This document shows, piece after piece, positions 10,865 to 22,081 of a stretch of DNA of 64,000 nucleotides (the first letter of the stretch is position 1; the number at the start of each line of letters is the position of its first letter). The position numbers and the translations under genes were made by a program. The DNA is from Oscheius onirici (Eukaryota; Nematoda; Chromadorea; Rhabditida; Rhabditidae). The stretch is from contig OW051470.1 of assembly GCA_932521025.1 (NCBI GenBank), positions 10,030,501 through 10,094,500 of the forward strand. The letters are read 5' to 3'. The notes below the pieces were generated by a model. It was not told the DNA's origin. It did not search any database and worked only from the letters and a program-made list of their open reading frames with translations.

Positions 10865-11005
10865 GTATTCGAGCCGTAGAAATCTGAACTCAAAGCCCCC
10901 CGTCTGAAATTGTAGATTGCTCTGACAAAGTACATTGCCCTAGAAAGTTGTTTTATCGTATTTTTCATAGCAATAGCTACAAAATGAGACCAAACACGCT
11001 GTTAA
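10865..11005 (-). repeat. Dispersed repeat family A, copy 5
   Basis: On the minus strand: GTGTTTGGTCTCATTTTGTA, GCTATGAAAAATACGATAAA, GGGCAATGTACTTTGTCAGA and CAATTTCAGACGGGGGGC. It is the intergenic copy between the PTP and the AT-hook gene. Confidence 0.78.
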
Positions 11006-11468
11006 AATTTGACTCTCTGTCTCTATGCCCCCTCCAAAGAACAAATTTCTGCACGCTAGATCTATCTCCCAATCAAGGCTCTCATTATTTCCGAATAGGA
11101 GTTAATTCGCTGTCTCTTTCCTCCCCGCTGTGTTTCCCTTCTTCTAAAGCTAACCATCTGTCCCCTAGTCTAATAATTAATTGATTCTTACTCGGAGGCT
11201 GGCGTAAATAGTTAATTGTCCGGCTGTCGCTTACATTCGTCCAATGCTATATTTATTGCACAGTGGCTACAAAAACGAAAAGTGTGAGAGAATAAGGAAG
11301 AGAACAAGACAGAGAGAGTGATTAGGCAATGACGCGTTTTAGCACACAAAGTAAAATTGGATGATGAGAGAGAGAGAGCAGTGCGACCTGTCTTGACTTG
11401 GGTTTAAGAGGATGGGTAGCACGGTGTTCGAGATTACAGTATAACAGTAAGAGAGATAACAATTGGGA

Positions 11469-14400
11469 TCAGTTGACTGGCATGTCTTCGTCGTCTTCGA
11501 CGACTCCTTCGACCACTCCTCCTTCATTGGCAGCGGCCATCAGATCAGAGAGAAAGTTCAGAGGGAGCTCCTTTACGTTCAGGATTTCCGGAGCGTTGGC
11601 TACTGAAAAAGCTGATTATTTCACTGTTTCAAAGTTTATCAGAGTCTCAGTCCATGAGGATCTCAGACTTTCTCTTTCTGTTCCTCGGACTCCGACAGAC
11701 TCTGTTTCTCAGTTCATCAGTCCCACAGTCTCTCAATCCCCCCCGGTCTTTCAGTTTCTCAGACTTAGACTCTCTGTCTCTCAATTCCCCAGACTCTCAG
11801 ATAGTCTGTCTCTCAGTCCCTCACAGTCTTTCAGTCACTCTCTGTCCCTCTCTACTCACCAGGCTCCTCATTCTCCTGAGCATGGTTTAGGTTCTGTTGG
11901 GACTGTGACTTTCCATTCATCCCAATCATCATATGCTGATTGAGAATGTTCTGAGCGACCATGTCGGCCATAAAGTTCCCGCCAGGAAGACTGTTCAAAT
12001 GGACGCGTCCCATATTGGAGAGGCTGCCGGCAGGAAGACCGAGCTCTGGAAAATATAGAAATTTCATTGGTCTTCATTAAATATTAACCAATCTCCTTCT
12101 GTCTTTCAGCTATCCTCGTTACAAGTTTCATGGCCCATGTCAGCTTCAGCTTCACATGACCTCCTTGCTCCTCCAGCAGGCCTGGAGCCTTTTCCAAAAT
12201 GTAGTTCCTAGCGACAGCCAAGGCCTGAGAGGCGGTCAAGTGCTGACCCGGCTCCTGTTGTTTGTAGGTGACCATGTAGTCGACGAGATCAGCGTCCAGC
12301 TCGTCTCCGATCAGTTTCGGTCTGCCACGACCACGTCCTCTCAAGAAGCCGGGACTTCCTGTCGAGTGCGCCGCGTTCATTTTTATCATTTCCATCATGT
12401 TGTGGGGCGTGAAGAGAGGAGACTGTGGCACGGATTGAGGCGTCTAAATTCAGGATCTCGATTGAAAAAAATATAAAAACATACCGTAACCTGATGGTTA
12501 GGGGTAGCCGGCTGTAGGACTGGCGGTCCATTCCTCTCCTCGCCCTCGCCTTCCGAAGAAGGACCGGGCGATCCGGAAAAGTTGTTGTTTTGCGGGATTG
12601 TGGGAGTCGTCGGCGTGTGCTGCTGACTCATCTGGTTCATCTGGTTCAGCTGGTTGATCGACTGACTCATATGAGGACCCAATTGGGCTTGTAGAATGGC
12701 TGAACATGAGTCTTTACAAACTATTTCAAACCGCTCATTTCAGCTACAAGATATGATTTTTCAGCCTTGATATGTTCTACAAAGTTTTAGAGCAGATCAA
12801 GATTTACAACTTTACTGAACATGCCAAAACCCAAAAGTCAACTCTTGGCCCCAAATTGTAGGAATGATAAAACTCACGATTGCCACTGTCCTTCCTCTGA
12901 TAGTAGGTGGAAACTGGCGGTGGAACACCGAATTTTCTGGCGGCTGCCACCGCTCCATGTATTCTGGCATATTCGGCGACCATTTTCTTCTCAGCCGGTC
13001 CCGCTACGATCTTTCCTCCGCCCTGCATGGCACAGTAATTTTGTCCCATTGGTCGTTTGGGAATCTGCTGAAGTTGGATGGGTTGCTGTTGTTGAGAGGA
13101 ATAGTTTGGTTCTTCCTGAAAGACAGATTTTGATTGGTCTCTTGATTCGTCTCTAAGAGCCCAGCACCCGTTTGAATTCCGTGGAAGAGCCCAAAAATGC
13201 CGAGTTTAACTGAAATCTTAGCGCAATAACCTTTGAGAATCGTTCTCGAGAAGGTTATAAAAAAAGGCAAAAAGGTATAACCTAAAAGGAATCGAACCTG
13301 ACGCATGTTTAGCTTCGCAGTCAAAACTCTAACCCATTGCGCTATGCGGGAAAGGCGGGCGGCCTTTCCGATATATAATCAAGTGTACCTGTTTGATTCC
13401 ATTCATTTGTCGATGCCGTGCCTGACAGGGATTACAGGGACATGCCGTCACTCCAATCTGCTTCATTATTCGGTTCAACTGAAAACAAACTCTTTATTTC
13501 TCTTTCCTGTTTAAATCGTCTGCCCCCCATCCGATCGATACTCGTTTATTAAGCTGACGACGACAGTTGTGTGCTGTGTAGGCGGCTGGTTACATTTTGT
13601 TACAAAGCAGAAAAAAAGATGGGGGAGCGTATATTTTTTTTGTCAGAACAGCTGTTATTTTGGTCTAGTTTCGGTTTGAGCGATTTTTCTCTTCCCCAAA
13701 TGTATTTTTCATCAAAATTTCGAAGCGTTATCATTTTCGGGGCTGAACGAATGCGCCAAAAAACGAGTTTTATGGTCTGATTTAGTGATAATCGATCTTT
13801 TTCCGGGCCCTTGTTCAAATAGAAATCTAATAGGAGAAAAACTGTCCTGTCCCACCACCAGCAAGCACCCAATGTTGACATTTTTAGACAGCAGGTGAGG
13901 GGAGGAAAACAAGTGAGGGACAGAGAGACAGAGGGACAAAAGGACAGGGACAGAGGGACAGAATGTCAGAAAGACAGAGACAGGGACAGAGAGACTCTTA
14001 CCTGGTGACTGACGTAAATGAAGCTGTTCTTGAGGTCGACGACCTCTCGGTTGAGATTGAGGGAACCATTACTGGAATCTCCTCCCTGTTGGGCACCCAA
14101 ACAGATATCGTCCTCCAGGTCCTGAAAATCATACAGTTTGTATAATATCATTGGTCGAAAGCCAAGATTTTTCTGTTACTCAGTCTCTCTCCCTCCCAGT
14201 CTCTCCCTCCCTGTTCGGGAGATCAATAGCCCATAAAATGGCATCTTTTAAAATTCATCAACAGAAGAATAAAAACGGGTTCTCCCCCTCTCCGAATTGA
14301 CCAATTTCCGTCATCGGCCAGATGGCAAATTTGAGCCTTTATTGATAATTTACGAGAGAAGCCGAGAGACTTGGTTTATGATCTCTAAATACTTTATACA

Positions 14401-15889
14401 TTTAAAGACCTACAATTTTACACCCAGGAATTATGTAATAAAATGGACTGAACTCACGTTCAGTTAATGCTCCAGTGTGTTGAATTCTTTCTGTCTACTC
14501 AGCTGACCACATTTTTGTCATATGGAGAGGGGAGAGAGACCATAAACTGGGAAAGTTTTGGTTAGAAATCAGTGTTTTGAAAGGTTAAATGAGTCATTTT
14601 GGGTAGGTTTTTTCACTGCTAAGAGTTTAGAAATATACTCAGTTTAGGGCGGTTAAACAAGAACGAAAAATTGCTGCTATTTCACAGAGTGAACCTTACC
14701 GGGGGGACCTGAGAGACAGAGTCAAGGAAACAGTTACAATACCATACAAAAAACTACCGTATATAGATGGGGATTCTAGACAAGACAGTTTCTTCGTGGC
14801 AGGACCACACCCTGAAAATCAGGAGAGAACGGATGATTTGCTCACGTATCTAGACTCTTTTACCACAACTAGATTCGTGACAGTCCTGTACTCTCAGTTC
14901 ACAGGAGGTTTTTATAAATTCTAATGAAGAGAGTCTTTGAGAATGTCTCTACCGTATCCACTGGAGGAAAAAGAGTATTAACATCATCTACCAAAGAAAT
15001 CCAGTAGACTCTCCAAAGCTGGATGGAACCTATCCCTCTCTCACAGTATCTCGCCCAGATCTCATCTAATTTCATTAAAAGGCAGGACAGGAACCTGTCT
15101 CTCATCATCATTCTAAACTACGAAATACATACGAAAAAATGATGAAAAATGGCTCTTTCTGAGGCTGCGTCGTGCGCTGCCCGGATGTGACCCGCGTGCC
15201 GGGGCGGTTGCGTCGAGCAAATAAACGGGTTTCACAAAATGTAAGTGCATTGAGGGAGAGGGAGAGGAAATACAAACGAAAAGACTCAATCGATAGATTA
15301 CACAAAGTGGGTTCTCTCTTTTGTTTGAGAGAGTGGAGATAACGGCAAATATTAAATTTTTTATTTGGTTGAGAGAGAGAGGGTGAGCGCTAGATAAGGT
15401 ATTCAGTTATTAATGTAACGTGAGCTCATGGCCACTAAATTGTGTGCATTTCTTTATGAGCTTAAATTCATAAATTCATTTTGGAAAATGGAATTGGGGC
15501 AAATATGGCTCAGGCTCTGCACCACAGTTCTTCGACTCTCTGTCCTTCTGTCCCTCTCTCTCTCTCCCCTTGTCGAAAATGTTATGTTGAAATGTGCCCC
15601 CCGCTCGGCTTTTTTTCCTGTATAAATGTCCGCAAAGTAAACTTCGCCGTGGAAATCAATTAAAACGCGCCTGCCTTTGTTTAAAATTTTACCCTATCTT
15701 TCATCTCCCAGGGTCAACTGGCACAAGTTTCGATGACACAAGGTCGCTTACCTGATGATCCTCGCCATTCTGGGAGGAAGTTGTGCTTATACTGCGATCG
15801 GCTGAGCTCTGTCTGGCTCCATTCATGTGAATCTGACCGGCGCCTTGCTGCAGATGTGTACGGATCTCCAGATCCGCTTCTTCGTACAT
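11469..15889 (-). CDS. AT-hook / CENP-B-like HTH DNA-binding protein, unassigned
   Basis: Exons 15889-15752, 14121-14002, 13478-13389, 13115-12878, 12699-12485, 12443-12089, 12045-11860 and 11602-11469 join in frame to 491 residues. There is a Cys cluster (ACPCNPCQARH), a Gln/Pro-rich stretch, a helix-turn-helix-like segment (EYARIHGAVAAARKFGV), a Gln/Asn-rich low-complexity region, an AT-hook (RGRGRGRPK) and then a domain with LTASQALAVARNYI and GGHVKLKLTWAMKLVTRI. That last part resembles CENP-B/Tc5-type DNA-binding helices. The C-terminus is acidic (GVVEDDEDMP). An acceptor (CTTTCAG) lies 2 nt before the ATG, suggesting spliced-leader trans-splicing at 15891. Likely a nuclear transcription or chromatin factor; the exact family is inferred and no symbol is offered. 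Confidence 0.85.
13286..13350 (-). repeat. tRNA-like degenerate sequence (intronic)
   Basis: The minus strand reads TAGCGCAATGGGTTAGAG (A-box) and CAGGTTCGATTCC (B-box) at correct spacing, but the ends (TCCCGCA and TAGGTTA) cannot pair as an acceptor stem. It lies in the 273-nt intron of the AT-hook gene between exons 13478-13389 and 13115-12878. Confidence 0.6.
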
Positions 15890-15944
15890 GGCTGAAAGTT
15901 TGGAAAGTTTTAAAATGCAAAAAGAAAAAGAAGAATAAAGTTAA

Positions 15945-16005
15945 AAAGATTCGAACCAAAGACTATCAGAACATGAAGCAAGAGCTGTAACCACTCGGCA
16001 ACGGG
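15945..16005 (-). repeat. tRNA-like degenerate sequence
   Basis: The minus strand has TTGCCGAGTGGTTACAGC (A-box, Leu/Ser-like) and TTGGTTCGAATCTTT (B-box). The terminal stem does not form. It lies just upstream of the AT-hook gene start. Confidence 0.55.
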
Positions 16006-16244
16006 AACAAAATTTGCGTTAAAAATTATTTTCGTATATAAAGTTATGGAGGAAAAACTTTAGTCCGGAAGACTTCAATTCGTAATTGGAGCCCCTTGTT
16101 TTCAATATAAACTGTGTTGCTCTCTGCCAATTACTGCAAGTAGAAAATAATTTTATTTTCTGGAGAAAAATGAAGGTGCGAATAAAAAAGGAAGGAGTTT
16201 GATTAAACAGAAGGGAAATAACTTTAGGCCAACTTTTGAGACTT

Positions 16245-16555
16245 TGAGAAGAAACCTCAATTTTCTAGCTCACCTTTACATTTTCCTGCAAAGCTGTAGC
16301 ATTTGACGAGTTCTACAACTTTGCAAAACATTGCAAAGCTTTAAAATGTTTTGTTCACAATGAAAAACCGAGTATCTTGAACATTGAGCTTAGCCAACTT
16401 CTAGCAGCTTCTCAGCAAGTTTTAACAGTAATCTAAGAAAGTTGAACTTTTGCAATGTTCTGCAATGTTGTAGACTTTGTCAAATTCTACAACTTTGTTG
16501 AACATCACAAATTTGGAAAATGTATGCGTGAACTTGAAAACTGAGGTTTCTTTTC
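16245..16555. repeat. Imperfect inverted repeat, family B
   Basis: The left part reads GAAGAAACCTCAATTTTC, then TTTACATTTTCC, then GAGTTCTACAACTTTGCAAA. The right part reads TTCTACAACTTTGTTGAAC, then GGAAAATGTATGCGTGA, then AAAACTGAGGTTTCTTTTC. The two halves are head to head and partly palindromic. A related copy lies at 19330-19505. Confidence 0.65.
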
Positions 16556-18221
16556 GTAGTACCGAAGTCGGGAGAAGGGCTAAGGTTCCAGAGATAGGGA
16601 GACGGGCAAAGAGACTGAGAGTCAGAGTAAGAGAGACAATGTTGTAGAGCAAATAATTATGTTGGGTCGCAACGGAGTGAGGAGGCCGAGTAGGAAATAT
16701 GATGCCACCGAATAAATTATTTGAGTTTGAGAGAGAGAGTCTGTAAACTCACTGACTACTGACTCACAGCCTTTTTGGCCGGCTTCCCAAATTCCCAATT
16801 TAATTTTCTCACTGCGGCCACAATTTACAAGCTAAATTCAAAAAGCTCGCAGCCTCTCTCTGAATCGATTCTAGCCGGACCCCTTATTTTTTGTGCATAA
16901 AAGTGTCTAGAGAGGACGGGGGGTTGAGTGGAAAGAATTTTAAAGAAAAAGAGAGAGTGAGAGACAGAGAAACGGGTCCGGCTGGGTGGGCGGAGTCGCT
17001 CTACGAACGACCGATGGCGACACAACAAACGGGCGGGAGAAGCTGCTGAGACAGAGAGACAAAGTGAACTTAAAGTTCAATGGAGGTCCCTGTTCCTGGC
17101 TCTGTTTCTCTAAAATCTCCCATTTTTTGGAGAAAAAAAGTCCATATTTTTCGAATGACTAGTCTCTACAGCGTACAACGATTGTGAGTCACGACTGACA
17201 AAAAAGGGGAGGCCTTTTTGTAAAAGCAAACACGAGCGAACACTTTCAAAACCTGCCTTTTTGGGGATAGACTCTGAGAAAATTTAGATTTTATGGTTCA
17301 TTTGGAAATGTTGAGCATCTTTTCTGTAATAGGTTGTTCCAGAAAATTGGTCAAGATTTGTTCAAGATAAAGATAAGAGCACACAAATTTGAGATACTCA
17401 TCTAAGGATGAGTACCTCTGTTTAGTATCTGATTGGCATGATAAACAAAGGACTAACTTCAAACTGATTCGCGAGCTGCAAAAAAATAACTTTTCGTTTG
17501 CAAGCATTGGAAAAAATATTTAAAAAAAGACATTTTAGGTATAAGAAAACTAACAGCCTGCTCGTTTCCCCGTTGAAGGAACAGTGTAAACTTTAACCAA
17601 AGAAAATTACTAGAGCCAGAGGAAGTTACAGTGATTTTTCAAGCTTCAGCCATTTGAGTCGTGCCATAGCAGAAAAAATTAATTTTGAGCTTATTGATAC
17701 GATGAACAGTTCTAGAATTAGTGGGCGCGAAACAGTCTGTTAGGGGTCCCGGCAACTTTTGGGTTACTTTATAAGTTAGTTCAAAAAGTGAACAAGCAGG
17801 CATCGGAGAGGTCGAGAGGGAGGGAAAAAAGACGCCGGCTCGCTTGTAAAAAGAATAACAAAAGGCGACGTCGTCAGTCGCTAGCCTCTATCAGAGACGG
17901 CTGATAAGAAATTATTAAAGCGAGCAAATATTAATAACCACAGAGGGGGACATATCGATCCCGTATAACTTTAAAATGAGATAAATTTGCGAATATATTT
18001 TGTAGTCCCGTCCTCTGACTCTGTCTAGTTCTTCCGTCGGTTTCATGTTACAAAATGTATTGAAGAGGAGGACTGGTTAATAAAGAGAGAGAAAGAGAGA
18101 GACAGTTGGTCAGAAAAGAGAAGGGAGAGTCAATAACAGTTGGGTGCATCCGGTCAACAATCAGTCAAAACAGCATATTTCTGATTGGGGACAGATTCAG
18201 TGCTGGAAGAGAAGTACAGAT

Positions 18222-18362
18222 CCCCTGTCTTTCTGTCCCTCTGTCACTCTGTCCCTCTGTCAATCTGTCAATCTGTCATTCTGTCTCTCTATCTCTCTGT
18301 CTCTCTGTCCCTCTGTCACTCTGTCTTTCTGTCCCTCTGTCACTCTGTCCCTCTTTCTCACT
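18222..18362. repeat. Octamer tandem array, CTGTCCCT type
   Basis: About 16 successive 8-mers of the form CTGTCNNT (mainly CTGTCCCT, CTGTCACT, CTGTCTCT, CTGTCAAT) run without a break. It is the longest block of a motif found in many other places in the window, such as 1940-1990, 8765-8825, 11690-11850, 13905-13995, 20625-20690, 22900-23020 and 62820-62920. Confidence 0.85.
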
Positions 18363-19329
18363 ATCTGTTTTTCTCCAGCACCCTTCCCAATACAAATCCT
18401 TCCCCTATTCTAGTCAAGTACTTATTTTGTTGACAAAACTGCTCCCTCAGGGGTAAACAACGAAGACCACGAACTGTCTCTCTTCAAATTCAATTGACTC
18501 TTCGACCCTGTTTATAAAATAGTCAGAGAGCATGCCCCCTGGCCTCCGCCGCGCAAAATAAAATTTATTATGGCCGACGGAGTCGGAGGCCTCTTCTAAA
18601 CGATATTGCTATTGATTCGAGGGGCCAGTCACGAAAATTGTCTCTTTTCATTAGGACATTAAATTTTTCATCAACTACAGTATACCCAGCCCCTTTTTCA
18701 ATTATTTTCGTACAGTACGGGGCTGATTTCCTTAGCCAAATAGCCTGTCTCGGTCGGCCCCAACCCTTACTATACACACATAAAGATGAGCAAATGTGCA
18801 AATAGTCGGGTAGAGGCGAATAATATTAAAGAAAAAGGCAAAGGGGAAGGAGGACGAGACGACCATAATTAGAATTAGCCGAGGTCAACTGGCTCTCTGT
18901 GGCACACACACACATGACGGCCCAATGTGACCGTCTAATATCCTCTTTCCGAGGACGATTGCAATAGAAGCGACCGGATTCCCTACCAGCTGCTAAAGCC
19001 ATTTGTTCAGTTGGGATTTGATTGGAAACTGCTTGGGTTTGGGGAGAGGGGGGATGGTCACGGAATGGAGGGAGAATGAGACAGACAGTGGGGCAGAGAG
19101 ACAAAAGGACAGAGAGACTGAGACAGAGAGAGAAAAATTGCAAGAACAGTTGGTCCAGTACCACCTGCGATGGATTAGTTTAGAGAGAGTTTCGAAAACT
19201 TTACGAAGAGAGGGAGAGGTTCATACTAGTTCTCTGGAGATATTAACTACTTGGAAACAAAAAAGAAGCTCAGATTTTTTGAAGGGAAAACTTTTGAAAC
19301 TGGCTACTAGCGCTTTTCCATGGCGTCTA

Positions 19330-19505
19330 CTTTAGCCCTCTTTAAACTTAAGACTTCAAGAAAAAAAACCTCCATTTTCTTGCTCACGCTTACATTTTCC
19401 AGCTTTGGGATGGCTAGAAAAGTTGTAGTATTTCATGAGCTCTACAACTTTGTAGAACATCAAAAAGCTCCAAAATGCTTTGTTCATAGTGAAAAAGCCA
19501 AATAG
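19330..19505 (+). repeat. Family B repeat, single copy
   Basis: It shares, in order, CCTCCATTTTCTTGCTCAC, TTACATTTTCC, GAGCTCTACAACTTTG, AAAATGCTTTGTTCA and AGTGAAAAA with the left part of the inverted repeat at 16245-16555. Confidence 0.6.
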
Positions 19506-20704
19506 GTTCAAAGTTATGGGGTGGGGCAAAGAAGAAACAAGACTGAGGTGAGAAAACGATGTCCAATCAAATTTCTTTCATTTTGAATCGACTTCTTTTC
19601 AGAACTCTTACAAGGAGTATCTAGTCTGTCCTCCTTTTGTTCCAGTTGGCCATTAACCCACATCAGGTTCAGACTACCTCTCTTTCCGAAGTTTTAGCAT
19701 AAGTTCGGTTAGTACAGTTATCTCCAAAGAGTTTTTTGGGTAAAACGGTATGATACCGAGCCCCATAATCGGTGATAAACAAAAGGTTAAACTTTTCCAG
19801 ATTAGGGAACAGGTAGTCGTGAGTCCAGATGACGCAACCGGACCTACTGGAGGGTCACCGCAGCCGGACCTAGTGGAGAGTCACTACAGATGAGACAGAG
19901 AGTTCAGTAGAACTACTGAGATACAAAGACAGAGAGACAGGTGGTCGCTGAGACTGACAACCATTGGAAATGGGAATAGGGAGAGAGTGTGAAACAGAGA
20001 ATGACCTTGGCTGTCAGCCTCTCTCTCTCTCGGTCTATCCTGACTATATTTCGTCTAGAACACGAAAAGAGACGGGGGAAATGTTGAAATGTTTTCGAGG
20101 CCCCGTCGTCGTCGTCCAAACTAGTTTTTACATCAATGTAATTGCACATGAACAATTTATGATGCGGGCAGAGAACGGCTTCAAATGTATAGAGGGAGAG
20201 ATCAATAGAACTTTATTACTTTACTCCGTTCTCTCTCTATGTGTGTGAGAGATCGCAAAATGAGAAGGTTCGCCGGGACTAGAGGTCGTAGAGAGAGAGA
20301 CAGCGATCAATAATGGGTATTACATTATAAATAGAGGGGTCAGGGGGCGGACCGCACTGGGCGGTCCTCCGGCTGGTCAGCTTTTTGAAAAGAGTGAGAG
20401 AGAGACAGAGACAAGGGGGACATAATAAAGAGCTCAGATTACCTTATCGGGAGTCTTTTGGATCAAAGCGAGAGGGTTAAGGGGAGACAGAGAAGGATGG
20501 ATCGACGAAACGAAGGGACAGAGAGAAAGAGTCTGTCACTTTAAAAACCTGGGCCTAGTTGAACTTTTAAGGTTTCCGACTGACATCCGGAAGCAGGATG
20601 CCTTGATTTTTAGTATTTTCTTTGTGTCTCCCTGTCCCTCTGTCTCTGTCTCTCAGACTCTCTCATTCTGTGACTCTGTCCCTCTGTCCCCCTGGAACCT
20701 CTTT

Positions 20705-20860
20705 TCTAGACGCAAGCCTCTTCACTATCTGGGAAGGATGGACCTCACTATCATCGTTCTACTTTTGCTCTGTCTCATTGACCACTATCGAACTCGGGGC
20801 GCCTCGATCAGGAAGTATTCATAGGACAAGTTGGTATCTCCTGTTTGGCTTTTGATTCCA
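20705..20860 (+). pseudogene. Relic exon of a two-pore K channel (second pore region)
   Basis: The + frame gives LFTIWEGWTSLSSFYFC, then SVSLTTI, then a degraded stretch, then WYLLFGF. This matches the second pore of the intact K2P gene at 23873-26313 (LFAFWEGWTSLASFYFC, VSLTTIGFGD, VYLLFGM). In the relic the selectivity filter GFGD is replaced by ELGA and the frame afterwards is damaged. No other channel exons were found next to it. It appears to be a duplicated fragment on the opposite strand about 3.3 kb from the intact gene. Confidence 0.75.
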
Positions 20861-21590
20861 AAAGTCTTGCTCATTATTTTTCTTAGTCACTCTGCTTAAA
20901 AGGCATCCTATTCCGGACCTAACTTCCCTCAATGGCCTCATTAATGCCTCTAGACACATGAGATTTTAGGAGGCCTAGAGCGAGAGAACATTTCCGCCGC
21001 GAATAACACGGCCATCTTTCAAAATAACAATTTCTGCTCTGTGTTGGTGACGAAAAACAAGCAGTTATTTAGGCACAAAATTGCTCCGGCCCAGATGCAG
21101 CATTGGGAAATTGGGCTGAATCATTCGGGGGGATTTTGAAATAGTTTAGATGGGAAATGGTTGTGAAATGGCAAAAAAAGCAGAGACAGGAAAAGAATAT
21201 ACAGTATTCTCCATACTGTCTCTCTGTTGACCAGCTGGCCACTTCTGTCACCACCATCCTGTTCGCTAAGCCTTGCGCAAGACTATCCGTCTGTTTTATC
21301 TTAACAGGTGCACAGGAAAAAAAATACTGTACTCCGACAAATTTGCTCCGAATTTGAATTAGTATTTCTCTGAACTGGACAGGGTAAAAGATAGGGAGAT
21401 GGAACGTCCTGTGAGAGCCAGAAAGACAGTATTGCTACTGAGGAGGAAGCAGGTAAAGATCATAGAAATTTCACGGTCGCAAACTGTTATTTGACTCTCG
21501 AACTCACTCTCAAAATGTAAACTTTATTTAATGGTCACCCTATCTAGACGTTTCCAGACAAGTTTCCGTACCTACTGAACCAGAAGAACA

Positions 21591-21772
21591 TAGGGATTGC
21601 ATAATAGAGTATCAAATTATGTCTTTTTTCACAATTTTAACACTAAAACCCAGAAATTACAGTCAGGGTTGAGAACGGGCCGGGCTCGGACCTGAAATAG
21701 CGCGCCCGGAACGGGCCGAAGGAAAAAATTGTGAAAAAAGACATAATTTGATACTCTATTATGCAATCCCTA
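21591..21772. repeat. Inverted repeat with GGGCCGGGC spacer
   Basis: The left arm TAGGGATTGCATAATAGAGT extends through a TTTTTTCACAATTTT end. The right arm is its near-perfect complement (AAAATTGTGAAAAAAG ... ATGCAATCCCTA), about 47 bp. The spacer includes GAGAACGGGCCGGGCTCGGA. Confidence 0.88.
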
Positions 21773-21901
21773 CTTAGTATTAAAACATACTAAAACAAAT
21801 CATTATAATATGAGTACCTTTATTTTTGACCCCATCCCTTCCTCAGCTAAGTCTGGAACGTCGGACCTAGATGGGCCGCCAGGCTCGGCCCGAAAGTTCA
21901 G

Positions 21902-22081
21902 TGGCCAGTTCCAAGGTACCCCACGTGGGGTCCACGCGTGGGATTCACTCCACGGGAACCCCACGCTGTACCCCGTGGGGTGATTTTTCTATGCATTTTT
22001 GACTCCACGGGGTTCTGCGTGGGGTACCGTGGAGTGAATCCCACGCGTGGACCCCACGTGGGGTACCTTTGTAACTGGCCA
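21902..22081. repeat. GC-rich inverted repeat rich in CCCCACG words
   Basis: The left arm TGGCCAGTTCCAAGGTACCC is mirrored by GGGTACCTTTGTAACTGGCCA. The arms continue through CCACGTGGGGTCCACGCGTG and its complement. Many internal CACGTGG and CACGCGTG palindromes are present. It is followed by AGGCCCGGCCCGTTCCCAACC, an inverted match to the spacer of the preceding repeat. Confidence 0.88.

Larger units (their letters stand above)
15893..20704. other. Gene-poor, repeat-rich interval
   Basis: No exon chain was found over 4.8 kb on either strand. Contents: a tRNA-like relic (15945-16005), an inverted repeat (16245-16555) with a related single copy (about 19330-19505), an octamer satellite block (18222-18362) and several GACAGAGAGA-rich patches (16930-17070, 19080-19140, 19920-19990, 20390-20420). 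Open frames here are low-complexity translations of those repeats. Confidence 0.6.

Noticed and set aside
11398-11943. 181-codon + frame.
   Set aside because: It is the antisense of the last two exons of the AT-hook gene plus the satellite in its intron.
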